NCBI GenBank assembly: GCA_050015455.1
Contig: JBEKBJ010000009.1
Span: 1 to 64,000, forward strand
Reading direction: 5' to 3'
Length of the DNA stretch: 64,000 nucleotides
From: JAGDMS01 sp050015455
GTDB taxonomy: Bacteria > Desulfobacterota > Binatia > HRBIN30
The translations under genes and the position numbers were made by a program. Position 1 is the stretch's first letter. Each line of letters opens with the position of its first letter. The notes under the pieces were generated by a model. That model did not search any database. It had not been told where the DNA came from and saw nothing but the letters and a program-made list of their open reading frames with translations. Shown piece after piece: positions 1 through 8,602 of the stretch.

Positions 1-295
1 CAGTTTGGCTCGGCCCACTCGCCGACCACAGCGGGCCGCCCGGCCGGCGTCAGCCGCCCGCAGCGGCGCCCAACGCGCCGGATCGCGCGCGCCGGTGCGT
101 TAGCGCCGGATTTGGGGCAGCCGCGCAGGGCTCGCTTCGGCAGCCAAAACTTGCTAAGCATAAGCAGTCTTTGCGCCTTGACGGAAGCGCAGGGAGGGGG
201 ATCGGCTACGGCGATTGGGAGGCGGAATCCCATCAGCGGCTGAGGATCCCGATCGAGAGGGTGAGTGGAGTAGTGGGGAAAGATCTGGCGCTGCG
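1..295. other. No supported gene; left edge of window
   Basis: This stretch is very GC-rich and stays open in more than one frame, which at this composition is weak evidence for coding. I find no recognisable protein motif, tRNA fold or clear terminator. One frame begins with residues that loosely recall the end of a SPOR-type domain, but the match is too short to call. It may hold the 3' end of a gene that starts outside the window and the promoter of the small gene that follows. Confidence 0.4.
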
Positions 296-562
296 ATGGG
301 ACGATTTCAGGCGACAGTACGAATCCTCGACGTGACGGAGCCTGATGCGCCGACTGCCGTGCGCAGGGTGGAAGAGCGGCTGCACAAGGCTGGATTCAAT
401 CGTTGGCAGCTCGTGAGTCTACACCCCCAAGCCGTCCGCATCTCTGCTCGGCGCCCGCGGAGGCGAACGATCCGTCGCGAAATGAGCCATACCTACGGCG
501 CCATCTTGCTCGGCGCCATATTTGCCTGCGGCCTGTGGTTTCTGTGGTTTATGGCAAGCTGA
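296..562 (+). CDS. Small membrane protein of unknown function
   Basis: An 88-residue protein that I do not recognise. Its N-terminal two thirds are soluble and basic, with a short amphipathic segment (VRRVEERLHKAGF) that could be a small alpha/beta domain. Its C-terminus is a single hydrophobic segment (about residues 66-87), so it is probably a tail-anchored inner-membrane protein. I chose the ATG at 296 because the frame upstream is low-complexity and has no family signal; an in-frame ATG at 215 also exists. It lies 62 bases upstream of an HtrA protease on the same strand and could be cotranscribed. No function is assigned. Confidence 0.45.
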   Translation: MGRFQATVRILDVTEPDAPTAVRRVEERLHKAGFNRWQLVSLHPQAVRISARRPRRRTIRREMSHTYGAILLGAIFACGLWFLWFMAS

Positions 563-624
563 CCGCGCCGCCCCGCACGCATAGTGGATTGAAGTTTTCT
601 CACCACTGGTGCATCGTCTAGGGT

Positions 625-2106
625 ATGAAACCAACCCGCGTGTTGCCCTGGTTGCTCTTGATCCTGTTGCTGGTCTCCGGCGCTGCCAGCGCCACCGACT
701 TCCCCAACCCGTTTGGCTTCCTCGGGCTGGGCAAACCGCAGCCCCCGCAGACGCCCGTCCCTGAGCGCTTTTCAGGCGCGGCGCCGCCGCCCTCCTCGTT
801 CGCACCCATCGTGCGGGCGGTGAAGCCGGCGGTGGTCAACGTGTCGACCACGCAGACGGTACGTTCGCAAGGGCAGGGGTTCGGTCCGCCGGGAATGAGC
901 CCGCAAGACCCGTTCTCCGAGTTCTTCCGGCATTTCTTTCCCGAAATGCCACGCAGCTTCACGCAGCGCAGCCTCGGTTCCGGCGTCATCATCGATCAAG
1001 ACGGCTACATCGTCACCAACGCACATGTCGTCAAGAGTGCGGACAAGATCGTCGTCAAGCTCGACGACAAACGGGAGTTCGACGCCCATCGCGTGGGCAT
1101 CGACGAGAAGATGGATGTGGCGCTGCTCAAGATCGCATCACCACGCGACCTGACGGTGGCGCCGCTCGGCGACTCCGATACGCTCCAGGTGGGTGACTGG
1201 GTGCTGGCCATCGGCAATCCCTTCGGGTTGTCGGAAACCGTCACCGCCGGCATCGTCAGCGCCCTGGGGCGTGTCATCGGACAGGGTCCGTACGACGATT
1301 TCATTCAAACCGACGCCTCCATCAATCCGGGCAACTCCGGCGGGCCGCTGATCGACATGCGCGGTCAGGTCGTCGGCATCAACGCGGCGATCTTCAGCCA
1401 GAGCGGCGGCAACATCGGCATCGGCTTCGCCATTCCGATCAGCTCCGTGAAGAGCGTGCTCGAGCAGCTCAAGACACACGGCAAGGTGATCCGCGGCTGG
1501 CTCGGGGTCGCCATCCAGGACATCACGCCCGACTTGGCCCAGTCGTTCGGGCTGAAGAAAGCGCAGGGCGCGCTGGTAGCCGACGTGACGCCGGATAGCC
1601 CCGCCGCGCGCGCCGGGCTCGAGCGCGGCGACATCATCATCAACTACGAGGGCACGGATATCGACGAGGCGCATCAACTGCCGGTGCTGGTCGCCGACAG
1701 CAAGGTCGGCAAGACCGTGTCGATCACGGTCTTGCGCAACGGCGAGAAGAAGACTCTGCATGCGACAGTCGCGGAAATGCCAGCCACCACCGTGGCGGGC
1801 GGCCCCGGCGGCGAGGAAGAGGCGGAGCAGGCCTGGGGATTGACGGTATCCAACATCACGCCCGATGTCGCCCAGCAGCTGGACCTCGAAAACACCAGAG
1901 GTGTCGTCGTCACCGAAGTGGATCCGGAGGGCCCGGCCAGCGATGCCGGCATACAAGCCGGGGACGTCATTACCCAAGCCAATCGCCAGCCGGTGCACAA
2001 TCTGGGGGATTACCGCAAGGCGATCGCGGGAAAGAAGAATGAACTGCTGCTCTTGGTCACTCGCCAAGGCCAGAGCTTCTTCGTGGCACTGCGCAAGCCG
2101 GAGTAA
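625..2106 (+). CDS. Periplasmic serine endoprotease, Do/DegQ (HtrA) family
   Basis: A 493-residue HtrA-family protease that degrades or refolds damaged periplasmic proteins. A signal peptide spans about residues 1-23 and ends near ASA. A trypsin-like domain follows, with the catalytic triad visible as His134 (TNAHVV), Asp164 (MDVALLKI) and Ser238 (GNSGGPL). Two PDZ domains come next (about 285-385 and 400-490), as in DegP/DegQ. The length is normal for the two-PDZ class. It is followed at once by zwf: its stop at 2104-2106 is only one base from the proposed TTG start of zwf, so translational coupling is likely. A second, more distant HtrA lies at 20577-21926. Which one acts as DegP or DegQ cannot be told from sequence. 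Confidence 0.93.
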   Translation: MKPTRVLPWLLLILLLVSGAASATDFPNPFGFLGLGKPQPPQTPVPERFSGAAPPPSSFAPIVRAVKPAVVNVSTTQTVRSQGQGFGPPGMSPQDPFSEFFRHFFPEMPRSFTQRSLGSGVIIDQDGYIVTNAHVVKSADKIVVKLDDKREFDAHRVGIDEKMDVALLKIASPRDLTVAPLGDSDTLQVGDWVLAIGNPFGLSETVTAGIVSALGRVIGQGPYDDFIQTDASINPGNSGGPLIDMRGQVVGINAAIFSQSGGNIGIGFAIPISSVKSVLEQLKTHGKVIRGWLGVAIQDITPDLAQSFGLKKAQGALVADVTPDSPAARAGLERGDIIINYEGTDIDEAHQLPVLVADSKVGKTVSITVLRNGEKKTLHATVAEMPATTVAGGPGGEEEAEQAWGLTVSNITPDVAQQLDLENTRGVVVTEVDPEGPASDAGIQAGDVITQANRQPVHNLGDYRKAIAGKKNELLLLVTRQGQSFFVALRKPE

Positions 2107-2107
2107 A

Positions 2108-3661
2108 TTGAACGACTACACCACATCGCTCCTGACCAACCCCCTGCGCGAAGGGCAGCGCCTGCAGGCGCCGGTGGGGAACTGTGCCATCGTCATCTTC
2201 GGTGCGTCCGGCGACCTGACGGCGCGCAAGCTCATGTCGGCGCTGTTCAATCTGGCACGCCGCAACCAGCTGCCCGCGGGCTTTGCCGTCGTCGGCGTGG
2301 CACGCACTCGGATGAACGACGAAACGTTCCGCCAGCGCATGCAGCAGGCGGTCAGCGAGTTCGGAGGCGAAGCGGTCGCGGGGCCGGTATGGGACGGCTT
2401 CGCGCAGAACTTCTTCTACATCAGTGAGGACTTCGCCGACCTCCAGGGCCGCTCCGCCGTCGCTGAGCGCTTGGCAGACATCGATCGCCAACGCGGCATC
2501 CCGGGAAACCGGCTCTTCTATCTGGCCACCCCGCCGAGCGCGTACATCGGGATCATTCGCTCCCTGGCCGAGCGCGGCCTGGCGGGACCCAAGGCGCCAC
2601 CGCAAGGCTGGAAGCGCATCATCGTGGAGAAGCCGTTCGGCCGCGACCTGGACTCAGCGCGCGCACTTGATCAGGAAGTGCTGCGCGTGTTCTCCGAAGA
2701 GCAGGTCTTTCGCATCGATCACTACCTCGGCAAGGAGATCGTGCAGAACGTGCTGGTGTTCCGCTTTGGCAACGGCATCTTCGAGCCGATCTGGAACCGC
2801 CGCTACATCGATCACGTGCAGATCACCGCCGCCGAGGAACTGGGCGTGGAAGGCCGCGGCGCCTACTACGAAGAGGCCGGCGTCGTGCGTGACATGATCC
2901 AGAACCACATGCTGCAACTCCTCTGTCTGGTGGCCATGGAGTCGCCGGTGGTCTTTGATGCGGAAGCGGTGCGCAACGAAAAGGTCAAGGTGCTGCGGGC
3001 GCTGCGGCCGCTGCTGTCGCCCAACGATGTCGAGCAGTTCGCCGCGCGAGGGCAGTATGGCCCCGGTTCGGTGGGTGGCGCTGGCGTCGCTGGCTACCGG
3101 GAAGAGCCGGGAGTGTCGCCGGCCTCGCAGACCGAGACCTATGCCGCGGTGAAGTTCCTCATCGACAACTGGCGTTGGGCCGACGTGCCGTTCTACGTGC
3201 GTTCCGGGAAGCGGCTGCCCAAACGCGTCACGGAGATCGCCATTCAGTTCCGCCGCGCGCCGCATCTGCTCTTCGGCCGCAGCCCCGCCGACCGCATCGA
3301 GGCGAACGTGCTGGCGCTCCGCATACAACCCGACGAGGGCATCTCGCTGAAGTTCGTCGCTAAGAGTCCCGCCCAGGGGTTGCACGTACGGCCGGTCGAC
3401 ATGGATTTCCGCTACGGCGCCGCGTTCGGCGTCGAGCCGCCCTCGGCCTACGAAACCCTGCTGCTCGAATGCCTGCGCGGCGATCCCATGCTCTTCGCCC
3501 GCGGCGAATGGGTCGAGCGCGCCTGGGCCCACGTGATGCCGATCATTGAAACCTGGGCGGCCGCCCCGAGCGATTTCCCCAACTACGAGGCCGGAAGCTG
3601 GGGACCACAGGAAGCCGATCTGCTGCTGGCGCGCGATGGCCGCATCTGGCGCCGGTTGTGA
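2108..3661 (+). CDS. zwf: Glucose-6-phosphate 1-dehydrogenase
   Basis: Oxidises glucose 6-phosphate to 6-phosphogluconolactone with NADP+, the first step of the oxidative pentose phosphate and Entner-Doudoroff routes. The nucleotide-binding motif GASGDLTARKL starts at about residue 32. The substrate-binding signature RIDHYLGKE covers about residues 202-210 and includes the conserved His and Lys. The frame is open upstream into the htrA gene, so the start must be chosen: the TTG at 2108, just after the htrA stop, gives 517 residues, the usual size. The first ATG inside the family fold (2234) would cut off the Rossmann motif. It is followed one base later by opcA, its usual assembly partner. 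Confidence 0.92.
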   Translation: MNDYTTSLLTNPLREGQRLQAPVGNCAIVIFGASGDLTARKLMSALFNLARRNQLPAGFAVVGVARTRMNDETFRQRMQQAVSEFGGEAVAGPVWDGFAQNFFYISEDFADLQGRSAVAERLADIDRQRGIPGNRLFYLATPPSAYIGIIRSLAERGLAGPKAPPQGWKRIIVEKPFGRDLDSARALDQEVLRVFSEEQVFRIDHYLGKEIVQNVLVFRFGNGIFEPIWNRRYIDHVQITAAEELGVEGRGAYYEEAGVVRDMIQNHMLQLLCLVAMESPVVFDAEAVRNEKVKVLRALRPLLSPNDVEQFAARGQYGPGSVGGAGVAGYREEPGVSPASQTETYAAVKFLIDNWRWADVPFYVRSGKRLPKRVTEIAIQFRRAPHLLFGRSPADRIEANVLALRIQPDEGISLKFVAKSPAQGLHVRPVDMDFRYGAAFGVEPPSAYETLLLECLRGDPMLFARGEWVERAWAHVMPIIETWAAAPSDFPNYEAGSWGPQEADLLLARDGRIWRRL

Positions 3662-3662
3662 C

Positions 3663-4778
3663 ATGGAACCACAGCAGCCTTTTGCCCTGGGTGCTCCCAC
3701 CGCCGTGGAACCGAACGCGATTGCACGCGGCCTGGCGGATCTCTGGAAGCGTGCCGACGAGGAGCTGCGGGACACGGGGCAGCACGCACTGATCCGCTCC
3801 TGCACCCTGAACTTCGCCGTGGTGTTGCCGCGCGCCGAGCTGATCCAGCAGGCAGCCGCCGCCGCCGCGGCACTGACGCTACGACACCCGTCTCGAATTT
3901 TTCTGGTGAGCGCGGAGCCTCAGGCCGAAACGAGCAAACTGGAGGCGTCCGTGTCGGCCCTGTGCCACCTCGCTGCACCCGGCGGCCGCCACATCTGCTG
4001 CGAGCAGGTCACGGTGATAGCGCTGGGCGATGCCGTGCGCAGGCTCACACAGTTGATCCTCGGGCTGCTGATCCCTGGCGTCCCGCTGGTGGTGTGGTGG
4101 CGTAGCGGCCTGTCATTCGATCTGCCCCTCTTTCAAGGGCTCACACATATCGCCGATCGGCTGATCGTCGACACTGCCGAGTTCGACACACCTGCTGCAG
4201 CGCTGACGCGTTTGGCGCAGCTGCTCAAACAACGCCCGCTGGCATTGGCGGATCTCGCTTGGAACCGCCTCACGTGCTGGCGCGAGTTGACCGCGCAGTT
4301 CTTCGATGCAGCGCAGCAACGGCCGTATCTCGATCGGCTGGATCGCGTCGCAGTCGAGACCGGCGGCGGCGCGCTGCCTCCCGAAGGCCTGCTGTGGCTC
4401 GGCTGGTTGGCGAGCCGGCTCGGATGGACTCCGACCGGCGCGCACGCGGCGGACGGGGGATACGTCTGCACGTTAGAATCGCGCGCCGGCGGGGTGAACG
4501 CGGAAGTTCGCAGCAGCGGCGCCGACAGCCGGACGGTGCGGCGGTTAGAGCTGGCAGCCGGGGGCGAGGCACGGTTCACGGTCGAGCAGCAGCAAACCGG
4601 CTATGCGCGCGCCACCACGCACTTCCGAGAGCAGTCCATGCCGCTCCGCACTGTACCGCTTCGCAGCTACGACACTGTTCAGCTCCTAAGTGACGAGCTC
4701 GACTTCATCGGCCGCGACCGCGTCTATGAAGATGCGCTGAGAGTGGCGGCGCGCGTCGCGGAGTTGCTGGTAGAATAG
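3663..4778 (+). CDS. opcA: Glucose-6-phosphate dehydrogenase assembly protein OpcA
   Basis: A 371-residue protein of the OpcA family, known from cyanobacteria and actinobacteria as an allosteric or assembly factor for glucose-6-phosphate dehydrogenase. Supporting features are its position directly after zwf (one base apart), its length, and a central segment with hydrophobic core LTQLILGLLIPGVPLVVWW followed by a TGAHAAD-containing C-terminal region. There are no obvious catalytic motifs, as expected. I took the ATG at 3663 because the frame upstream overlaps zwf coding sequence. It is likely translated from the same message as zwf and glk. The family call rests on context plus general resemblance, so it is less certain than zwf. 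Confidence 0.78.
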   Translation: MEPQQPFALGAPTAVEPNAIARGLADLWKRADEELRDTGQHALIRSCTLNFAVVLPRAELIQQAAAAAAALTLRHPSRIFLVSAEPQAETSKLEASVSALCHLAAPGGRHICCEQVTVIALGDAVRRLTQLILGLLIPGVPLVVWWRSGLSFDLPLFQGLTHIADRLIVDTAEFDTPAAALTRLAQLLKQRPLALADLAWNRLTCWRELTAQFFDAAQQRPYLDRLDRVAVETGGGALPPEGLLWLGWLASRLGWTPTGAHAADGGYVCTLESRAGGVNAEVRSSGADSRTVRRLELAAGGEARFTVEQQQTGYARATTHFREQSMPLRTVPLRSYDTVQLLSDELDFIGRDRVYEDALRVAARVAELLVE

Positions 4779-4782
4779 AGAC

Positions 4783-5790
4783 ATGCCACGATCACCGGTG
4801 CTAGGTGCCGATGTTGGTGGGACCAAGGTCAACCTGGCAATCTTCGAATGGCGAGACGGGCGGCTCTCGTGCGCGCGCACAGCGTCGTACCACAGTCTCG
4901 AGGTCGATGGCCTGCCCACCGCGCTCGAACTGTTTCTGGGCCGCGGCGTGCCGGCGCTGGACGCCGCGGTGTTCGCCGTGGCCGGCCCGGTGCAAAACAA
5001 CCGCGCGCAGATCACCAATCTGCCGTGGAGCGTGGACGGCGAAAACCTGCGCAGCGTTCTTGGCATCCGGCGGGTCAAACTGATCAACGACTTGGAAGCG
5101 ACCGCGTACGGCGTCCTGACGTTGGAACCGGCGGACGTGCTGGTGCTGAACGCCGGGACCGCCGTAGCGGGCAACGCCGCGGTGATTGCCGCCGGCACCG
5201 GACTCGGTGAGGGGCTGTTGTTCTGGGATGGGACACAGTATCACCCGGCGCCCTCGGAAGGCGGCCACGCGGATTTCGCTCCCCGCAACGATCTCGAAGC
5301 GGAATTGCTGGTGTTCTTGCGCCGGCGTTACCAGCACGTGAGCTACGAGCGGCTGCTGTCCGGGCCCGGCCTCGTCAATATCTACGAGTTCTTGCGCGAC
5401 ACCGGTCGTAGCGACGAGCCGCCGGCGTTGGCGCGCCGGCTGCAGGAGGAGGACCCGGCCGCAGCGATTTCTCACGCCGCGCTGCAGGGTGCGCCGCCGC
5501 TCTGCGTGCAGGCGCTAGACCTGTTCACCGCGATCTATGGCGCCGAGGCCGGCAACCTGGCGCTCAAGGTAATGGCCACCGCCGGCGTCTACGTCGGCGG
5601 CGGCATCGCGCCGAAGATCCACCCGAAGCTCACCGACGGGACCTTCATGGCCGCCTTCCGCGATAAAGGACGGATGGGCTTCCTGATGGACCTGATGCCC
5701 GTCCGAGTTATATTAAGGGAAACCACCGCTCTGAACGGGGCTGGCTATTGCGCGGTGCGCTTAGCCCAGAAGGAGGAACACGATGACTGA
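4783..5790 (+). CDS. glk: Glucokinase (Glk family)
   Basis: Phosphorylates glucose to glucose 6-phosphate using ATP, feeding the zwf product upstream in the same operon. The 335-residue protein begins with the phosphate-binding loop LGADVGGTK and carries the second ATPase-fold motif (VIAAGTGLGEG) and the substrate-region element SEGGHADF. These match the Glk (PF02685) branch of the hexokinase fold rather than the ROK branch, whose zinc-binding Cys cluster is absent. The start is ATG at 4783, five bases after the opcA stop. The 3' end overlaps the next gene by 8 bases, with an AGGAGG-like ribosome site for that gene inside its last codons. Confidence 0.88.
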   Translation: MPRSPVLGADVGGTKVNLAIFEWRDGRLSCARTASYHSLEVDGLPTALELFLGRGVPALDAAVFAVAGPVQNNRAQITNLPWSVDGENLRSVLGIRRVKLINDLEATAYGVLTLEPADVLVLNAGTAVAGNAAVIAAGTGLGEGLLFWDGTQYHPAPSEGGHADFAPRNDLEAELLVFLRRRYQHVSYERLLSGPGLVNIYEFLRDTGRSDEPPALARRLQEEDPAAAISHAALQGAPPLCVQALDLFTAIYGAEAGNLALKVMATAGVYVGGGIAPKIHPKLTDGTFMAAFRDKGRMGFLMDLMPVRVILRETTALNGAGYCAVRLAQKEEHDD

Positions 5791-6706
5791 GAGAGTCCGA
5801 GAGATTCTAAGCTGGTACAGCAGCGACACGCCCGGGACGCGGAGCAATATCGCTCGCTTGCTGAACCATGGCCGGCTCGGCGGTACGGGCCGGCTCGTGA
5901 TTCTGCCCGTCGATCAAGGCTTCGAACACGGCCCGGCGCGAAGCTTCGCGCCCAATCCGGCGGCATATGATCCGCGCTACCATTTCGATCTGGCGCTGGC
6001 TGCGGGATGCAACGCCTACGCGGCGCCGTTGGGCTTTCTCGAAGCCGGCGCGGCCGAGTACGCCGGCGAGATACCACTCATCTTGAAACTGAACAACTCG
6101 GACAGCCTGTTGGGTGGCAGCGATCCCTGCCCCGCCGTCACCGGCAGTGTCGACGATGCACTACGTCTCGGCTGCGTCGCCATCGGCTTCACCATCTATC
6201 CGGGCTCGTCCTTCCGCAACGAGATGTACGGACAAATCCGCGCCTTGGCGGAGGAAGCGAAGCGCAAAGGGCTGGTGGTAGTGGTCTGGTCATATCCGCG
6301 CGGCTCCGGCCTGTCGAAGGAGGGTGAGACCGCCATCGACGTGGCGGCCTACGCAGCGCAGATCGCGGCGCAGCTCGGCGCGCACCTCATCAAAGTGAAG
6401 CCACCCACGGCGCACATCGAGCAAGCGGCTGCCAAGAAAGTGTATGAGAAGGAGCGCATCCCCATCGCCACACTCGCCGAGCGCGTCCGCCACGTTGTGC
6501 AGAGTGCATTCAATGGGCGCCGGATCGTGATTTTCTCCGGCGGCGAAGCGAAAGAGACCGGCGCCATCCTGGACGAGGTCCGAGCCATTCGCGACGGCGG
6601 TGGTTTCGGTTCCATCATCGGCCGCAACTCGTTCCAACGGCCACGCGAGGAAGCCATAAAGTTCTTGAACACGGTGATGGACATCTACGCCGGGAAGACA
6701 AAGTAG
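5783..6706 (+). CDS. Class I fructose-bisphosphate aldolase, archaeal (DhnA/FbaB) type
   Basis: A 307-residue aldolase of the DeoC/LacD/FbaB superfamily. It cleaves fructose 1,6-bisphosphate, or condenses trioses, by a Schiff-base mechanism. The segment ILPVDQGFEHGP marks the first active-site strand, HLIKVKPP carries the likely Schiff-base lysine, and IFSGGEAKE followed by GRNSFQR forms the C-terminal phosphate site. It starts inside the end of glk (8-base overlap) behind a strong AGAAGGAGG ribosome site, so the two are translationally coupled. It completes a compact block of genes for glucose entry into the pentose phosphate and lower glycolytic routes. Confidence 0.9.
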   Translation: MTERVREILSWYSSDTPGTRSNIARLLNHGRLGGTGRLVILPVDQGFEHGPARSFAPNPAAYDPRYHFDLALAAGCNAYAAPLGFLEAGAAEYAGEIPLILKLNNSDSLLGGSDPCPAVTGSVDDALRLGCVAIGFTIYPGSSFRNEMYGQIRALAEEAKRKGLVVVVWSYPRGSGLSKEGETAIDVAAYAAQIAAQLGAHLIKVKPPTAHIEQAAAKKVYEKERIPIATLAERVRHVVQSAFNGRRIVIFSGGEAKETGAILDEVRAIRDGGGFGSIIGRNSFQRPREEAIKFLNTVMDIYAGKTK

Positions 6707-6723
6707 GCGCGCTGCAGCCGACG

Positions 6724-7089
6724 ATGGCACCTGGCTCAGCACAAGCGGCGCGCCGCGGAGTGTGCCTGGCAATCGTGGCCTTGGCGGTTGCGTGGCTGCT
6801 GCCTCGGCCGGCGTATGCGGAACGGTGGACGCGCCAGTATATCAACTCGCTGCCTGACTCCGCCTTCGCTGTGGTCGAAACCACGCCCGACGGCAAGAAG
6901 CTACGCCACCTGCCTCACCACGACCGTTCCGGGGGCGTCGATGTCCCCCACCTGCGTAACGCCATGAGCCGGCTGTCGCAGGTCAAGTGGGCCGACCCGC
7001 AGCACGCCGCCATGGCTCGGGAGCACCTCGAACGGCACTTGCGGGAGCTACGCACGCCGTCCAGCGGCACTGAGAGTGGACGTCATTGA
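6724..7089 (+). CDS. Small exported protein of unknown function
   Basis: A 121-residue protein with a clear Sec signal peptide: basic start, hydrophobic core LAIVALAVAWLLP, and a likely cleavage after AYA near residue 32. The mature part of about 90 residues is charged and His-rich (KLRHLPHHD) with no Cys and no motif I recognise. It lies 17 bases after the aldolase but has no convincing ribosome site, so it may be weakly expressed from the upstream message. The function is unknown; a periplasmic location is inferred from the signal peptide only. Confidence 0.5.
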   Translation: MAPGSAQAARRGVCLAIVALAVAWLLPRPAYAERWTRQYINSLPDSAFAVVETTPDGKKLRHLPHHDRSGGVDVPHLRNAMSRLSQVKWADPQHAAMAREHLERHLRELRTPSSGTESGRH

Positions 7090-7293
7090 TGATCGACGCT
7101 CGCATGAGGAAAAGGCTGATCACTTCGGTCTTGTCATTGGCCTCTGCCGGCTCCTCGCAGCCAGGAGTTGGGAACTGGGGCCTGACGCGCGCGGTGGATG
7201 TCGCGGTTTCCGTCTTGGCTCGCGCCATACCGGGTGGGCGCGCGCTCTCTCATGGGTAGTGTCCGTGTCGTACACACCTCTCGTGCGCTCAGC

Positions 7294-7322
7294 TTGACGT
7301 TTTGGGGTTGCAGCTGTATACG
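7294..7322 (+). promoter_or_regulatory. Sigma-70-type promoter for the beta-barrel gene at 7417
   Basis: TTGACG at 7294-7299 and TATACG at 7317-7322 are separated by exactly 17 bases. A transcript from here would carry a leader of roughly 90 bases before the ATG at 7417, which has a GAAAGGGGGA ribosome site. This is one of the best sigma-70 matches in the window. Confidence 0.6.
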
Positions 7323-7416
7323 GCTGCGGGAAGCGCCTCTTTTGTTGGTTGTGGGTCGGGAAGTTACTCTTTGGATGATCGGGACGCGTGGACACCTATC
7401 GAAAGGGGGAGCAACG

Positions 7417-8037
7417 ATGCGAACGGGCAGTGCGGTCGGGGTGAGTCTAGTGATGGCAGTCCTCCTCGCGGGTCCGAGGATGCTGTGGGCCGAGGGATTT
7501 GCCGATATCGGCGTCGGTGGCGCTATCACGCAAAACGCCCAGATCACGACAGAAAACAATGGAAACCGCGCCGAGGGGAGAGCCCACTTCGCGGACTCAG
7601 TCACCGTGGGCGGCAGGATCGGTTACTGGTTTGAGGGGGCACCGCTCCTCGGAGTGGCTGGAACCGTTTCGTATTATCAGCCGGGCGCCTCAGGGAGTAC
7701 CGCCAAAACAGAGGTGGTTCCACTGACCCTATTGGCGATGGCGCGTTGGCCCGTGTTGGAAAGCAATGAGTTTCCGAACGGACGGCTGCAGCCGTACGTT
7801 GGTGTGGGACCCGGCTTCTTCATCACAGATGTCTCGGCCCCGGGCTTCTCAGACACGAGCAAGGAAGCTGGGCTCGACGTGCGCGCCGGAGTCCACTGGC
7901 TGTTTACCTCGCACGTTGGGTCGTTCGTGGAGTATCGCTTAACGCACGTTGGCACAACCTTCCGCGACCAAGGGGAGCGAGTGGAGACCTCCCTGACTAC
8001 GCACCATTTCCTGACAGGAATGGCGTATCACTTTTAA
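7417..8037 (+). CDS. Small outer-membrane beta-barrel protein (OmpA/OmpW-like porin fold)
   Basis: A 206-residue exported protein. The signal peptide covers about residues 1-24 (cleavage near WAEG). The rest shows the alternating hydrophobic/polar pattern, with Gly and aromatic residues, of an 8-stranded barrel (for example VGGRIGYWFEG, LQPYVGVGPGFFI, SFVEYRLTHV). It ends in FLTGMAYHF, a typical C-terminal Phe beta-signal for BAM-dependent insertion. The frame is open upstream to 7198, but the ATG at 7417 has the ribosome site and begins the signal peptide. The substrate or role is unknown; small barrels of this fold act as adhesins, porins or immune-evasion proteins. Confidence 0.8.
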   Translation: MRTGSAVGVSLVMAVLLAGPRMLWAEGFADIGVGGAITQNAQITTENNGNRAEGRAHFADSVTVGGRIGYWFEGAPLLGVAGTVSYYQPGASGSTAKTEVVPLTLLAMARWPVLESNEFPNGRLQPYVGVGPGFFITDVSAPGFSDTSKEAGLDVRAGVHWLFTSHVGSFVEYRLTHVGTTFRDQGERVETSLTTHHFLTGMAYHF

Positions 8038-8602
8038 GCGCGGGGTCGGGAGCGCTACAGCCGGTCGCTTGCCCTGACGGGAATGGCCCGTCTTTCCTCG
8101 TCCGGCGATCAGGTCACAGGACCGCGGGGCGCTGCGCCCTAGCGGGAGGCGAAGCATCGCGATTTGCTTGCCGAACTCTCCCCTGATTGGCGCCGTTGCT
8201 TCATAGGCTGCGGGTTCTAGACGGCCACCAATCTGGCGGAGGTCTTCACTCAAGAGATCGGCCATGCGCCTCCGAGAATGCGGAGGGGCGGAGTCCAGCG
8301 TCGCGCGACGCTACCATGCGTTACCTGGCTCATTTCGGTGGTCGCGGCGCGAGCGTGCCGTTCGCGGCGTCGGAAAAACACCGGCCGCCGAATCTTCGCC
8401 GACGCGCGTCATATCGCACTTCAGTGCCGGAGTGTTGTCTCTGCTTACCGCACACCACGTAGCGGGTGCGGACGACCACCGATTCGGGGTGCCTTTCGTG
8501 CTGGTACGTCTCTTGCGTTTGACGGACGCGAATACGCTCAAAGATGGTGCGCGAAACGGCATTGCGGAACTCCGAACCCATCTTCGAGAACTTCGGGATC
8601 TG
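8038..8602. other. 565-base region without a supported gene
   Basis: No family match, tRNA or clear terminator is visible. The reading frame of the following gene is open back to 8264, but the residues it would add (Arg/Ser/Ala-rich, no motif) look non-coding, and no ribosome site supports the earlier ATG. The region probably contains the promoter of the GAF/coiled-coil gene, though I see no strong -10/-35 pair. Confidence 0.4.
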
